In this document: in pieces, positions 25,559 through 33,826 of the stretch
Layout of the letters: the number at the start of each line of letters is the position of its first letter
Position numbering within the stretch: position 1 is the first letter of the stretch
Source of the DNA: Mesorhizobium japonicum MAFF 303099
GTDB taxonomy: Bacteria > Pseudomonadota > Alphaproteobacteria > Rhizobiales > Rhizobiaceae
Length of the DNA: 64,000 bases
Direction: 5' to 3'
NCBI RefSeq assembly: GCF_000009625.1
Contig: NC_002678.2
Location: 4,186,001 to 4,250,000, forward strand
The notes under the pieces: model-generated
Told to the model about the DNA's origin: nothing
The model's input: the letters and a program-made list of their open reading frames with translations, nothing else
Database searches by the model: none
Made by a program: the position numbers and the translations under genes

Positions 25559-26311
25559 ATGAAAAAACTCGAAGGTAAGATCGCAGTCATCACGGGCGGA
25601 AGCAGCGGGATTGGATTGGCCACAGCCAAGCGCTTCGTAGAAGAAGGAGCGCACGTCGTGATCACCGGGCGAAGAGAGAAAGAGTTGAAGGAGGCCGCAG
25701 CCTTCATCATGAGAAACGTTACGACGGTCGTGGGTGACGTGTCGCTCTTGGAAGATCTGGATCGCCTCTATGCCGTCGTGAAAGAGAAACATGGTCACAT
25801 CGACGTTCTCTTCGCGAACGCTGGCGCGGGGACAATCGCACCGCTCGCGGCAGCCACTGAGGCCCACTTCGATCAGACCTTCGACGTGAACGTGAAGGGG
25901 CTGTTCTTCACGGTGCAGAAGGCCCTTCCCCTCTTCAAAGACGGCGGTTCGATTATTCTGAATTCTTCGGTTTCGAACGTGTTGGGATTGCCGGGGTTTA
26001 GCACATACGCCGCGAGTAAGGCGGCGGTGCGCAACTTCTCGCGCGCTTGGACGCTAGAGCTGAAAGACCGCAAAATCCGAGTGAATACGATGAGCCCCGG
26101 AGCAATCGAGACCCCTGCGTTGGAGACAACAACGGGCCTTACCCCTGAGCAAGCCGAGCAAGCGGTCGCCCAGTTTGCGTCACAGATCCCAATGGGTCGC
26201 AGGGGCAAACCGGAGGAAATCGCGGCTGCCGTCACGTTCCTCGCCTCCGACGACAGTTCCTACGTCACCGGTGTGGATCTCGCCGTCGACGGAGGCATGG
26301 CGCAGGTCTAA
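25559..26311 (+). CDS. short-chain dehydrogenase/reductase (paralogue of the preceding gene)
   Basis: A 250-residue SDR with VITGGSSGIGLA, FANAGAGT, LNSSVSN and YAASK motifs. Alignment by eye with the gene before it shows the same segments in the same order (KHGHIDVLFANAGAG against ERGTLDIVFANAGAG; FDVNVKGLFFTVQKALPL against FDTNVKGTIFTVQQALPL), so the pair arose by duplication or co-transfer. The base composition is slightly more AT-rich than the neighbour, which argues for separate histories. The ATG at 25559 was chosen; a GTG at 25538 is possible. Confidence 0.88.
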   Translation: MKKLEGKIAVITGGSSGIGLATAKRFVEEGAHVVITGRREKELKEAAAFIMRNVTTVVGDVSLLEDLDRLYAVVKEKHGHIDVLFANAGAGTIAPLAAATEAHFDQTFDVNVKGLFFTVQKALPLFKDGGSIILNSSVSNVLGLPGFSTYAASKAAVRNFSRAWTLELKDRKIRVNTMSPGAIETPALETTTGLTPEQAEQAVAQFASQIPMGRRGKPEEIAAAVTFLASDDSSYVTGVDLAVDGGMAQV

Positions 26312-26342
26312 CCCGGCGTTAAAACAAGATCGGAGAAGCATT

Positions 26343-26945
26343 ATGAGCTATTCAATTATAGGATTCGGCAATATTGGCCAGGCCCTGGCCAAGGCGTTTG
26401 CCCGCAAGGGCATAGACGTGTCCGTTGCAACCACGCGCGACCCGGAAAGCTTTGCAGCAGATGCGGCCGCGATCGGACCCACGATCATTCCCAAGAAGCT
26501 GGCCGACGCGGTCAAGGCGGACATCATCTTCTTGGCTGTCCGTTTCGAGTCGCACCCTGAGGTTGCGAAGGCGCTCGCCACCTGGCAGGGGAAGACCATC
26601 GTCGATGTGACCAATGCCTATGGCGTGCCTCCTGAAAAACTGGGGGGACAGCCTTCTTCCAAGTTCATCGCACAGGCATTCTCGGGTGCAAAACTGGTCA
26701 AGGGCTTCAACCATCTGGTCGCTGCCGTCCTTGATCAGGGTCCCGCCGTGCATGGTGGCAAGAGAGTCGTGTTCCTGGCGAGCGACGATGACGCCGCCGC
26801 AGCGGAGATCGGCGTGCTTGCGGAAAAGCTCGGCTTCGCGCCGATCAAGCTTGGCGGGCTGGCGGAAGGCGGACTGCTGGTCCATGCGCGCGGAAATAGC
26901 TGGGGTCAACTGATCTTCAAGGACCTGGTCAAGTTCGACGCATGA
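26343..26945 (+). CDS. NADP/F420-oxidoreductase-like NAD(P)-binding protein
   Basis: A 200-residue Rossmann protein with MSYSIIGFGNIGQALAKAF at the start and VDVTNAYG in the middle, matching the NADPH-dependent F420 reductase-like family (NADP-binding domain, COG2085 type). In bacteria lacking F420 these are thought to be NADP-linked oxidoreductases of unknown substrate. It follows the SDR pair by 31 bp on the same strand, suggesting an oxidoreductase operon governed by the divergent LysR protein. Confidence 0.82.
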   Translation: MSYSIIGFGNIGQALAKAFARKGIDVSVATTRDPESFAADAAAIGPTIIPKKLADAVKADIIFLAVRFESHPEVAKALATWQGKTIVDVTNAYGVPPEKLGGQPSSKFIAQAFSGAKLVKGFNHLVAAVLDQGPAVHGGKRVVFLASDDDAAAAEIGVLAEKLGFAPIKLGGLAEGGLLVHARGNSWGQLIFKDLVKFDA

Positions 26946-27027
26946 ACACGGACATGCCCACCGACAGGGCCACGTTGCACGGGTCGGATCGAGCACGATC
27001 CGATCCGTGCGAAATGGAGAAATTCCC

Positions 27028-27474
27028 ATGAGCATTGAGAAGAACATCCAGACCGTGAAGGACTTCTTCGCCGCGATCGGCCGCGGCGACAGGGAGGCTC
27101 TGCTGGCGCTGGCCGCCGAAGACATCGAGTGGATCATTCCGGGCAAAGACTGGCCGTTGGCCGGAACGCGCCACGGACACGCCGGGCTGGCGGATTTGCT
27201 CGAGACAGCATCCAAGTCGATAGAAACGTCCACCGAACCCCAGGAATTCGTCGCGCAGGGGGACCGGGTCCTCGTCGTCGGCTTCGCGAGGGGAAAGATC
27301 AAAGCTACGAACAAGGTATTCGAGGACGACTGGGTCTTCGCCATCACGGTCCGGGACGGCAGGTTGACCAACATCCGGGAATATGTCGATACGCAAGCGC
27401 TGGCCCGGGCCTCGCAGATGGACGCGTCCGGGCCTGCACAGCGCCGGCCATCTTCGACCATCAGCGCGAGGTAG
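27028..27474 (+). CDS. SnoaL/NTF2-like protein
   Basis: A 148-residue protein with the cone-shaped NTF2 fold pattern: N-terminal helix KNIQTVKDFFAAIGRGDREALLALAAEDIEW, then alternating strands ending RDGRLTNIREYVD. Family members are isomerases, hydratases or ligand binders. GGAG lies 8 bases before the ATG. It follows the F420-reductase-like gene by 82 bp. No catalytic residues can be assigned with confidence. Confidence 0.82.
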   Translation: MSIEKNIQTVKDFFAAIGRGDREALLALAAEDIEWIIPGKDWPLAGTRHGHAGLADLLETASKSIETSTEPQEFVAQGDRVLVVGFARGKIKATNKVFEDDWVFAITVRDGRLTNIREYVDTQALARASQMDASGPAQRRPSSTISAR

Positions 27475-27548
27475 ACTGCAGATCAGCCGAAAATCGCCCC
27501 ATTGTGCGCCGCGCACTCGTCTAAAGCCCAACCGTAAAGGAGATTCCG

Positions 27549-28181
27549 ATGTACGACCAATCCAAGGTATCCGAGTTGATCCGGTTCGCAGGTGTAGATG
27601 CGGGCTCCATTGTCATTGACGTCTACCCAGGCGAGGGCGACTGGACGCGCCTGTTCTCCGACGTCGTGGGCCCCGAAGGTCGGGTCTACAGCTTCGTGCC
27701 GGCCGAAGTCGCCGACTTCAAGAACGATCCGGTTGGCCGCATGCGGACGCTTGCGAAGGAGCCGGGCCGAGAGAACGTCGAAGCCGTCTCGGCCGACCTT
27801 GTCGCGATGCCGCAAGCCACGCAACCAGCGGATGTCCTGTGGCTGCACCTGTTCTACCACGATCTCCACACCGCGCTGATCCAGAAGAAGGGTGCGACGG
27901 CGGCCGACTTCAATCGAGCCGTCCACGAGCGGCTGAAGCCCGGCGGGTCGTACGTCATCGTAGACCACGCCGCCGCCGCTGGGTCGGGCACGAGCGACAC
28001 TCAGTCGCTGCATCGGATCGACCCTGCCTCCGTCCGCGAGGAGGTGGAGGCAGCCGGGTTCGTACTGGACGCAGAAAGCACCATGCTCGCGAACAAGGAT
28101 GATGCGCACTCGATCAAGGTGTTCGATCCCTCGATCAAGGGCGAGACCGATCGCTTCGTCTATCGGTTCGTGAAGCCCTGA
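27549..28181 (+). CDS. predicted SAM-dependent methyltransferase
   Basis: A 210-residue class I methyltransferase-like protein. The glycine-rich motif I is altered to VIDVYPGEGDWTRLF, as in the COG4798-type predicted methyltransferases; later motifs are ADVLWLHLFYHDLH and RLKPGGSYVIVDH. It starts with AAAGGAG about 7 bases before the ATG. It is the last gene of the plus-strand run. The 167 bp to the convergent acyltransferase contain an open continuation of the same frame after the TGA but no recognisable gene. Confidence 0.78.
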   Translation: MYDQSKVSELIRFAGVDAGSIVIDVYPGEGDWTRLFSDVVGPEGRVYSFVPAEVADFKNDPVGRMRTLAKEPGRENVEAVSADLVAMPQATQPADVLWLHLFYHDLHTALIQKKGATAADFNRAVHERLKPGGSYVIVDHAAAAGSGTSDTQSLHRIDPASVREEVEAAGFVLDAESTMLANKDDAHSIKVFDPSIKGETDRFVYRFVKP

Positions 28182-28348
28182 CAGGTCCCGGCGCCGACTT
28201 CATGTCGACCCCCCGACGGTGCAAACAAGCCCATCGAAGACATCGAGGCGACCCTGCTTGCCGCCAGGACGTCGGCTTTGGATGAGCTCGTCCGATGGGA
28301 CCACGCTACGATGGCAGCGAAGGCCGCTGAAGCATCATTGGATGGCGG

Positions 28349-29431
28349 CTAGGCCGCCTTGAGCCGATAGCGGAAAACGGTGTGGTCGAGCAACAGCCTT
28401 ATGCGTGGCTCGGCTTCCGTCGCCACCAGCCAGCTTGCCGCGATCATGGTCGCGCCGACCACTGCCATCGACAGGAGATAAGGCAGTCCGGCGCGGACCA
28501 TCGCTCCGAGCATCGCCGCGCCGACGACGTCGTGGATCAGGTAGAGCGGATAGGTCATCAGGCCGATCCGGCGCCAGCCGCTCCAGCTGAGGTCGAGCCG
28601 CAGCGACCACGCCATGAGCGCGATGGCGACGAGGAAGATCAGGATCGGCGGCGCATAGGGCATCACGGCATTGACCTTGATGCTGTGGACGTCGACTGAA
28701 CTCGCGATCTGCAGAACCCCGCCGCCGAGAAACAGCAGGCAAAAGGCAAGGCGAGGGACCGTCAGCGCCTTGAACCGCATCAGCCACAGCAGCACGCCGA
28801 CGGCGAAGAAGCAGCCGTGGTGCACGAGAGTGAGTTGCAGCCAGCGCGTCTCGGCGAAGTCGGCCCAGCCGAGCGGATAATAGAGGCACCAGAACAGCGT
28901 GCTGACCATGCCGATGACGATGGCGACCGTCTCCATCATATGGAAGCGGCCAAGCCGCAGCAGGATCCAGACGATGGCGTAGAAGGCGATCTCGATCCCG
29001 AGTGTCCAGTAGACGCTGTCTACCCAGGGACCATAGGGCACGAACAGCCCGGTGCGGACCAGCCTGACCACCGCATCGGTCGGCCAGCTCAGGCCGATGG
29101 CAAGAAGCAGCACGGCGGTGACCGGTGCGCAGATCCAGACCGCCGGCGCCAGCCGTTTGAGCCTGGCCTCGAAAAACCGCAGCGGCGTCGACTTCTCGGC
29201 GCTGAAGGCGATGACGAAACCGCTGATGACGAAGAAGATCTCGACGCCGACCCAGCCGGATCCGACCCAGGCGCCTATGTCAGCCTGCGCCGGCACGCCG
29301 CCCGTGGCCTGCGCGGAGATGCCATCGGGATAGGCCCATACCCAGAAGCCATAGTGGTAGACCATGACCAGAACGGCGGCGAGAAACCGCAGGATGTCGA
29401 CGCCGCCAAACGTGATTTTTTGCTGAGCCAT
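28349..29431 (-). CDS. acyltransferase family 3 membrane protein
   Basis: A 360-residue integral membrane protein with about 10 hydrophobic segments and the acyltransferase-3 motifs: FGGVDILRFLAAVLVMVYHYGFW near the start (active-site His), then GWVGVEIFFVISGFVIAFSAE and a membrane-proximal RLKRLAPA. Such proteins O-acetylate or O-acylate surface polysaccharides and lipids. Modification of the exopolysaccharide is possible, but the gene is 5 kb from the exo cluster. The ATG at 29431 (MAQQKITF) fits the family start; the frame is open to 29524. Confidence 0.86.
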   Translation of the reverse strand: MAQQKITFGGVDILRFLAAVLVMVYHYGFWVWAYPDGISAQATGGVPAQADIGAWVGSGWVGVEIFFVISGFVIAFSAEKSTPLRFFEARLKRLAPAVWICAPVTAVLLLAIGLSWPTDAVVRLVRTGLFVPYGPWVDSVYWTLGIEIAFYAIVWILLRLGRFHMMETVAIVIGMVSTLFWCLYYPLGWADFAETRWLQLTLVHHGCFFAVGVLLWLMRFKALTVPRLAFCLLFLGGGVLQIASSVDVHSIKVNAVMPYAPPILIFLVAIALMAWSLRLDLSWSGWRRIGLMTYPLYLIHDVVGAAMLGAMVRAGLPYLLSMAVVGATMIAASWLVATEAEPRIRLLLDHTVFRYRLKAA

Positions 29432-29560
29432 ACCGTACCCGTCGGATGGCCCCCCGGCAGACACTGTAGGGTGGCTTGCTGCATTGCACAATAAAAGTAT
29501 TGCTTGCCGATCAGAATTGGCCAACCCGCAAGGGCAGGCTGTGCAAAGCCAGTCGCCGTG

Positions 29561-29664
29561 TCAGAGCGGTTCACCGTTTCACGGAAACGGCCACCCACTC
29601 TAACTCTTTGATTTGACGCAATTCCGGACGGAAAACCGTTTCACACTTTTCCTGGAACTGCTCT
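29561..29664. repeat. rhizobial intergenic mosaic-type palindromic repeat
   Basis: The stretch contains AGAGCGGTTCACCGTTTCAC, GGAAACGG, the phrase TTCCGGACGGAAAACCGTT and TTTTCCTGGAACTGCTCT, with complementary ends (AGAGCGGTTC, GAACTGCTCT). I recognise this order as a widespread Mesorhizobium intergenic repeat of the RIME type. It fills the gap after prpE and before the acyltransferase. Confidence 0.65.
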
Positions 29665-29668
29665 GGCC

Positions 29669-31576
29669 TCAAATCCCGATCCCGCGCGCCTTCATCGCTG
29701 CGGTGATCTCGTCGAGGATGGCCGGGTCGTCTATCGTCGCCGGCATCGTCCACGCCTCCTTGTCGGCGATCTTCTGCATGGTGCCGCGCAGAATCTTTCC
29801 CGACCGCGTCTTGGGCAGGCGTTTGATCGTCACCACCGTTTTGAAAGCGGCGACCGGCCCGATGCGCTCGCGCACCAGTGCCACGACCTCCTTCTCGATG
29901 ACGTCGCCGCCGCGCGCGACACCGGCGTTCAGCACCACGAAGCCGAGCGGAATTTGCCCCTTCATAGCATCGGCGATGCCGACGACGGCGCATTCGGCGA
30001 CATCGGGATGAGCGGCCAGCACCTCTTCCATGGCGCCGGTCGACAGCCGGTGGCCGGCGACATTGATGATGTCGTCGGTGCGGGCCATCACGTAGAGATA
30101 GCCGTCCTCGTCGATCATGCCGGCGTCCGCCGTCTTGTAGAAGCCGGGAAACTCGTCGAGATAGGCTTGGCGGAAGCGGGCGTCGGCGTTCCACAGCGTC
30201 GGCAGGCAGCCGGCCGGCAGTGGCAGCTTGACCACGACATTGCCGAGTGTGCCGCGCGGCACTTCGTGGCCGGCATCGTCCAGCACGCGGATGTCGTAGC
30301 CCGGCATCGGTACGCCGGGCGAACCGTATTTCACCGGCAGCAGGCCAAGTCCCGCGGGATTGATGGTCATCGGCGAACCGGTCTCGGTCTGCCACCAGTG
30401 GTCGATCACCGGCACGTTAAGCTTCTGCTCCGCCCATTTGATGGTCTCGGGATCGGCGCGCTCGCCGGCGAGGAACAGCGTGCGGAATTTCGACAGATCG
30501 TATCTGGGAACGAACTCGCCCTTGGGGTCCTGGCCCTTGATCGCCCGGAACGCCGTCGGCGCGGTGAACAGCGCGACCACGCCATGGTCCGAGATGACCC
30601 GCCAGTAGGTGCCGGCGTCGGGCGTGCCGATCGGCTTGCCTTCGAACAGGACGCTGGTGCTGCCATGCAGCAGCGGTCCGTAGACGATGTAGGAATGGCC
30701 GACGACCCAGCCGACATCGGACGCTGCCCAGAACACTTCGCCCGGCTTGACGCCGAACTCGTTTTCCATCGTCCATTTCAGCGCGACCATGTGGCCGCCA
30801 TTGTCACGCACGATGCCCTTCGGCTGGCCGGTCGTGCCTGACGTGTAGATGATGTAGAGCGGGTCGGTGGCCAGCACCGGCACGCAGTCGACATTGGCGC
30901 CGGCCGCCCGTTCGCGCGCGACGGCGTCGGCATAGTCGATGTCGAAATGCTCCTTCAGCTCGCAGCGCAGCTGGTCGCGCTGCAGGATCAGGCAGGCGTC
31001 CGGCTTGTGGCCGGACATCTCGATCGCCTTGTCGAGCAGCGGCTTGTAGGCAACGATCCGGCCCGGCTCCAGGCCGCAGGAGGCCGAGATGATCAGCTTC
31101 GGCTTGGCGTCGTCGATACGGGTGGCCAGTTCATGCGAGGCAAAGCCGCCGAAGACGACCGAATGCACGGCGCCGATGCGGGCGCAGGCAAGCATGGCGA
31201 TGGCCGCCTCCGCCACCATCGGCATGTAGATGATGACGCGGTCGCCCTTGCCGATGCCCCGGTTCTTCAGCACCGAGGTCAGCGCCACCACCTCGCGCTT
31301 GAGTTCGGCATAGGTGAATTTTTTCACCGTTCCGGTGATGGCGCTGTCATGGATCAGTGCGATCTGGTCGGCGCGCCCGCGGGCGACATGCCGGTCGATG
31401 GCGTTGTAACAGGTGTTGCATGTCGCGCCGGTAAACCAGCGGCCATAGACGCCGGCGTCAGCGTCGAACACCTTGTCCCAGGGCGAATACCAGTCGATGG
31501 CGCCGGCGGCGTCCGCCCAGAATTTTTCCGGGTCGCGTTTCCAGCCGTCATAGACCTCGTGATAGCGTGAAGCCAT
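29669..31576 (-). CDS. prpE: propionyl-CoA synthetase (PrpE-like acyl-CoA synthetase)
   Basis: A 635-residue AMP-forming acyl-CoA synthetase. It starts MASRYHEVYDGWKRDPEKFW, as PrpE does. The AMP-binding P-loop is YTSGTTGQPKG, later DHWWQTETGSP, and the C-terminal TRSGKILRGTMQKI carries the acetylatable catalytic Lys. It activates propionate (less well acetate) to the CoA thioester in the cytoplasm. GGGAGG sits 5 bases before the ATG. It is monocistronic, between a repeat and the divergent DUF2259 gene. Confidence 0.9.
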   Translation of the reverse strand: MASRYHEVYDGWKRDPEKFWADAAGAIDWYSPWDKVFDADAGVYGRWFTGATCNTCYNAIDRHVARGRADQIALIHDSAITGTVKKFTYAELKREVVALTSVLKNRGIGKGDRVIIYMPMVAEAAIAMLACARIGAVHSVVFGGFASHELATRIDDAKPKLIISASCGLEPGRIVAYKPLLDKAIEMSGHKPDACLILQRDQLRCELKEHFDIDYADAVARERAAGANVDCVPVLATDPLYIIYTSGTTGQPKGIVRDNGGHMVALKWTMENEFGVKPGEVFWAASDVGWVVGHSYIVYGPLLHGSTSVLFEGKPIGTPDAGTYWRVISDHGVVALFTAPTAFRAIKGQDPKGEFVPRYDLSKFRTLFLAGERADPETIKWAEQKLNVPVIDHWWQTETGSPMTINPAGLGLLPVKYGSPGVPMPGYDIRVLDDAGHEVPRGTLGNVVVKLPLPAGCLPTLWNADARFRQAYLDEFPGFYKTADAGMIDEDGYLYVMARTDDIINVAGHRLSTGAMEEVLAAHPDVAECAVVGIADAMKGQIPLGFVVLNAGVARGGDVIEKEVVALVRERIGPVAAFKTVVTIKRLPKTRSGKILRGTMQKIADKEAWTMPATIDDPAILDEITAAMKARGIGI

Positions 31577-31729
31577 CGGCAACCTCCCAGGAACCATTTG
31601 CCGTCTTTGCCAACAGCCTATGCTGTTTTTTCCGGCGCTGTCTTCCCTGATTTTCGTATGACGGGTGCCGGCTTGACCTCTGGCGCACCGTACCGTGAAG
31701 TGGAAATCTTCTCGGGGGAGATCTGAACA

Positions 31730-32008
31730 ATGCGCTATTCTGGGTCGATCGTGGCAAAACCGGTGTTTGCGCTGACGGTCGGTGCGGTGCTCGCGATCTC
31801 AACCGCACCCGCTTTGGCCGGAGATGCCGCGGCCAGACGCATCATCGGTTTTTCGCCCGATGGCCGCTATTTCGCCTTCGAGCAATACGGTGAGTTCGAT
31901 GCCGGCGCCTCGACTTCCGAAACCGATATCATCGACACGCGCACCGATGAATTCGTCGGTAGCAAGCCGATCCTGATCGTCGACGGAGGCCTGCCGATAG
32001 CCGCCTAA
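31730..32008 (+). CDS. secreted DUF2259-type protein, truncated
   Basis: A 92-residue protein with a signal peptide (hydrophobic about 9-28, cleavage after APALA) followed by DAAARRIIGFSPDGRYFAFEQYG, the hallmark N-terminus of predicted secreted DUF2259 proteins. From memory those proteins are about 240 residues; here the similarity fades after about residue 75 and a stop follows at 92. No continuation is evident in the next 300 bp. It is probably the surviving front part of a broken gene. It could still be secreted as a short peptide. Confidence 0.65.
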   Translation: MRYSGSIVAKPVFALTVGAVLAISTAPALAGDAAARRIIGFSPDGRYFAFEQYGEFDAGASTSETDIIDTRTDEFVGSKPILIVDGGLPIAA

Positions 32009-32041
32009 CAAACGGTACCATTGGATGAAATGTCGACCGCA

Positions 32042-32158
32042 CTAGATCGGCAGGGCCACAAGCATGAGGCCAACGCCGCCGAAGATCAAAATGGCTGTCG
32101 CTAGGGCTTTCCGATGACGTTCGAAAGTCGTCGGAGCCCGCTCCCAATTGTAACGCAT
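32042..32158 (-). CDS. 38-residue single-span membrane protein
   Basis: A frame from ATG 32158, preceded by GGGGAG at 6-7 bases. The polar, positively charged N-terminus (MRYNWERAPTTFERHRKAL) is followed by one hydrophobic helix, ATAILIFGGVGLMLVALPI, and a stop. The charge pattern fits an inner-membrane protein with cytoplasmic N-terminus. It is convergent with the truncated DUF2259 gene. It is small and has no recognised family, but signal quality makes it a credible gene. Confidence 0.55.
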   Translation of the reverse strand: MRYNWERAPTTFERHRKALATAILIFGGVGLMLVALPI

Positions 32159-32373
32159 ACGCTATCTCCCCAAAAACCCCGGAGTCCTTACCTTACTTAA
32201 GGGAAGAATAGCAACGGTCTGGCGAGGTAACGCTCTTGCCGGGGGCTTCATGGTGACGACTATTTCTGGGGTGATTCCGCTGAGAGCAGGTGATGGCGCA
32301 TAGATCGCCATGCACAATTCCCAACGGAACCGCTATGGCTCCTTTCAGGGAAAATCGCCGCGCACTCGAATTT

Positions 32374-33360
32374 CTACATGCCCCAGCGCAATGCCGCCGT
32401 ATGGACCGGCGCATCCCACCAGCCGGTCATCTCGTCATCGAGCATGGTGAGCGTGATCGAGCAGCCGGCCATGTCGAGCGAGGTGACATAGCTGCCGACA
32501 AGCGAACGGACTATCGTCACGCCACGCTTCTCGAGAATTCTTCGCGCGCTGTTGTACATCAGATAGAGCTCCATCAGCGGCGTGCCGCCGAAGCCGTTGA
32601 CGAACAGCAGCGCGGGGCCTTTCGCCTTGTCGCCGAGATCGCCCAGGATCGACGCGCAGATTTCCTCGGCGATCGCGTCCGCGCTCTTCAACGTGTCGCG
32701 CCGGCGGCCGGGTTCGCCATGGATGCCGACGCCGAATTCCATCTCGCCGTCGCCGATATCGAAGGTCGGCTTGCCTGCCGCCGGCACGGTGCCGCTGGTC
32801 AGCGCCACGCCCATCGAGCGGGTGGCGGCGTTGACGCGCTCGCCCAGCGCCTTCAGCACCGGCAGCGCCAGGCCATGCTCGGCCGCCGCGCCGACGATCT
32901 TTTCCACCACCAGCGTGCCGGCGACGCCGCGACGGCCGGTCGTATAGGACGAATTCTCGACGGCGACATCGTCATTGGTCACCACCCGTAGAACGCCGTC
33001 AGACATTTCGGCCGCCATGTCGAAATTCATCACATCGCCCTCGTAATTCTTGACGATGAACAGGCAGCCGGCGCCGCTGTCGACGGCCTGCGTCGCCGCC
33101 AGCATCTGGTCCGGCGTCGGCGAGGTGAACACCTGGCCGGGGCAGGCGGCGTCCAGCATGCCATGGCCGACAAAGCCGGCATGCAGCGGCTCGTGGCCCG
33201 AGCCGCCGCCGGAGATCAGCGCCACCTTGCCCGGCCGCAACGCCCTGCGGCGGACGAATTTGTGTTCTTCGCCAAGCGCGAGGATATCGGCATGGGCAGC
33301 CACGAAACCGTCGAGGCTCTCGGTCAGCACCGTGTCCACCGCGTTCATAAATTTCTTCAT
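32374..33360 (-). CDS. dhaK: dihydroxyacetone kinase subunit DhaK (PTS type)
   Basis: A 328-residue DhaK. It has the GGGSGHEPLHAGFVG substrate loop and GVGIHGEPG, whose His forms the hemiaminal bond with dihydroxyacetone. In the PTS-type system DhaK binds the substrate and DhaL-ADP transfers a phosphate received from DhaM. It is the last gene of the operon that begins with the binding protein at 44200; DhaL and DhaM lie upstream in the same operon. It follows the hypothetical HTH-like gene by 31 bp. Confidence 0.92.
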   Translation of the reverse strand: MKKFMNAVDTVLTESLDGFVAAHADILALGEEHKFVRRRALRPGKVALISGGGSGHEPLHAGFVGHGMLDAACPGQVFTSPTPDQMLAATQAVDSGAGCLFIVKNYEGDVMNFDMAAEMSDGVLRVVTNDDVAVENSSYTTGRRGVAGTLVVEKIVGAAAEHGLALPVLKALGERVNAATRSMGVALTSGTVPAAGKPTFDIGDGEMEFGVGIHGEPGRRRDTLKSADAIAEEICASILGDLGDKAKGPALLFVNGFGGTPLMELYLMYNSARRILEKRGVTIVRSLVGSYVTSLDMAGCSITLTMLDDEMTGWWDAPVHTAALRWGM

Positions 33361-33391
33361 GGCGTCCTCCCAAACAGCCCGGCAAGAATGG

Positions 33392-33817
33392 TCAGCTGCC
33401 GCCCTTGCCGGCGATGCTGGTGATCTTCTGGATGAATTCGTTGATCGCCCGGTCGAGCGCCGCGTTCTGCTTGTCGTCGCCGAAATCCGGCACGACCAGC
33501 GACACATGCCGCGTCTTGCGCATGCCCGCGGCGATCGACATCTTTCCTGGATGCGCCTGATGGTAGGCGGCGAGAAACTGATCCCGCTCGGCCGGGCTGA
33601 AATGGCAGACGGAAAAAATAGCCGGCAAATGCTTCGACGGAATCGGCACCGTATAGGCCGGGCTTGAAATCTGCGTCACGAAACTGCGGTGCTTGCCAAG
33701 CGCGTCGGCCAGGCGCTGGCGCATGCCGGACGGGCGCTGGTCGATGACCTGCGACAGGATCGTCTTGTAGGCGCGGATCGCCTCTTCGGAGCCGGGTTCG
33801 GGTTTGATCTCGACCAT
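33392..33817 (-). CDS. HTH-like protein inside the dihydroxyacetone kinase operon
   Basis: A 141-residue protein of unknown family. Residues about 33-90 look like a Cro-type helix-turn-helix: RQRLADALGKHRSFVTQISSP, then IPSKHLPAIFSVCHFSPAERDQFLAAY, where LADALGK-x-x-SFVTQ matches helices 2-3 and the LSxxERxxFLxAY-like segment the last helices. The C-terminal part (DDKQNAALDRAINEFIQKIT) is helical. It could be an operon-specific regulator or adaptor. It lies 9 bp after the EI gene stop. Confidence 0.6.
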   Translation of the reverse strand: MVEIKPEPGSEEAIRAYKTILSQVIDQRPSGMRQRLADALGKHRSFVTQISSPAYTVPIPSKHLPAIFSVCHFSPAERDQFLAAYHQAHPGKMSIAAGMRKTRHVSLVVPDFGDDKQNAALDRAINEFIQKITSIAGKGGS

Positions 33818-33826
33818 GCCGGGCGC

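Noticed and set aside
28182..28352. Open frame of about 55 codons directly after the methyltransferase stop, in the same frame
   Set aside because: The continuation has no start codon with a ribosome binding site and no recognised similarity; it may be a fragment of a neighbour gene, but I cannot support a call.
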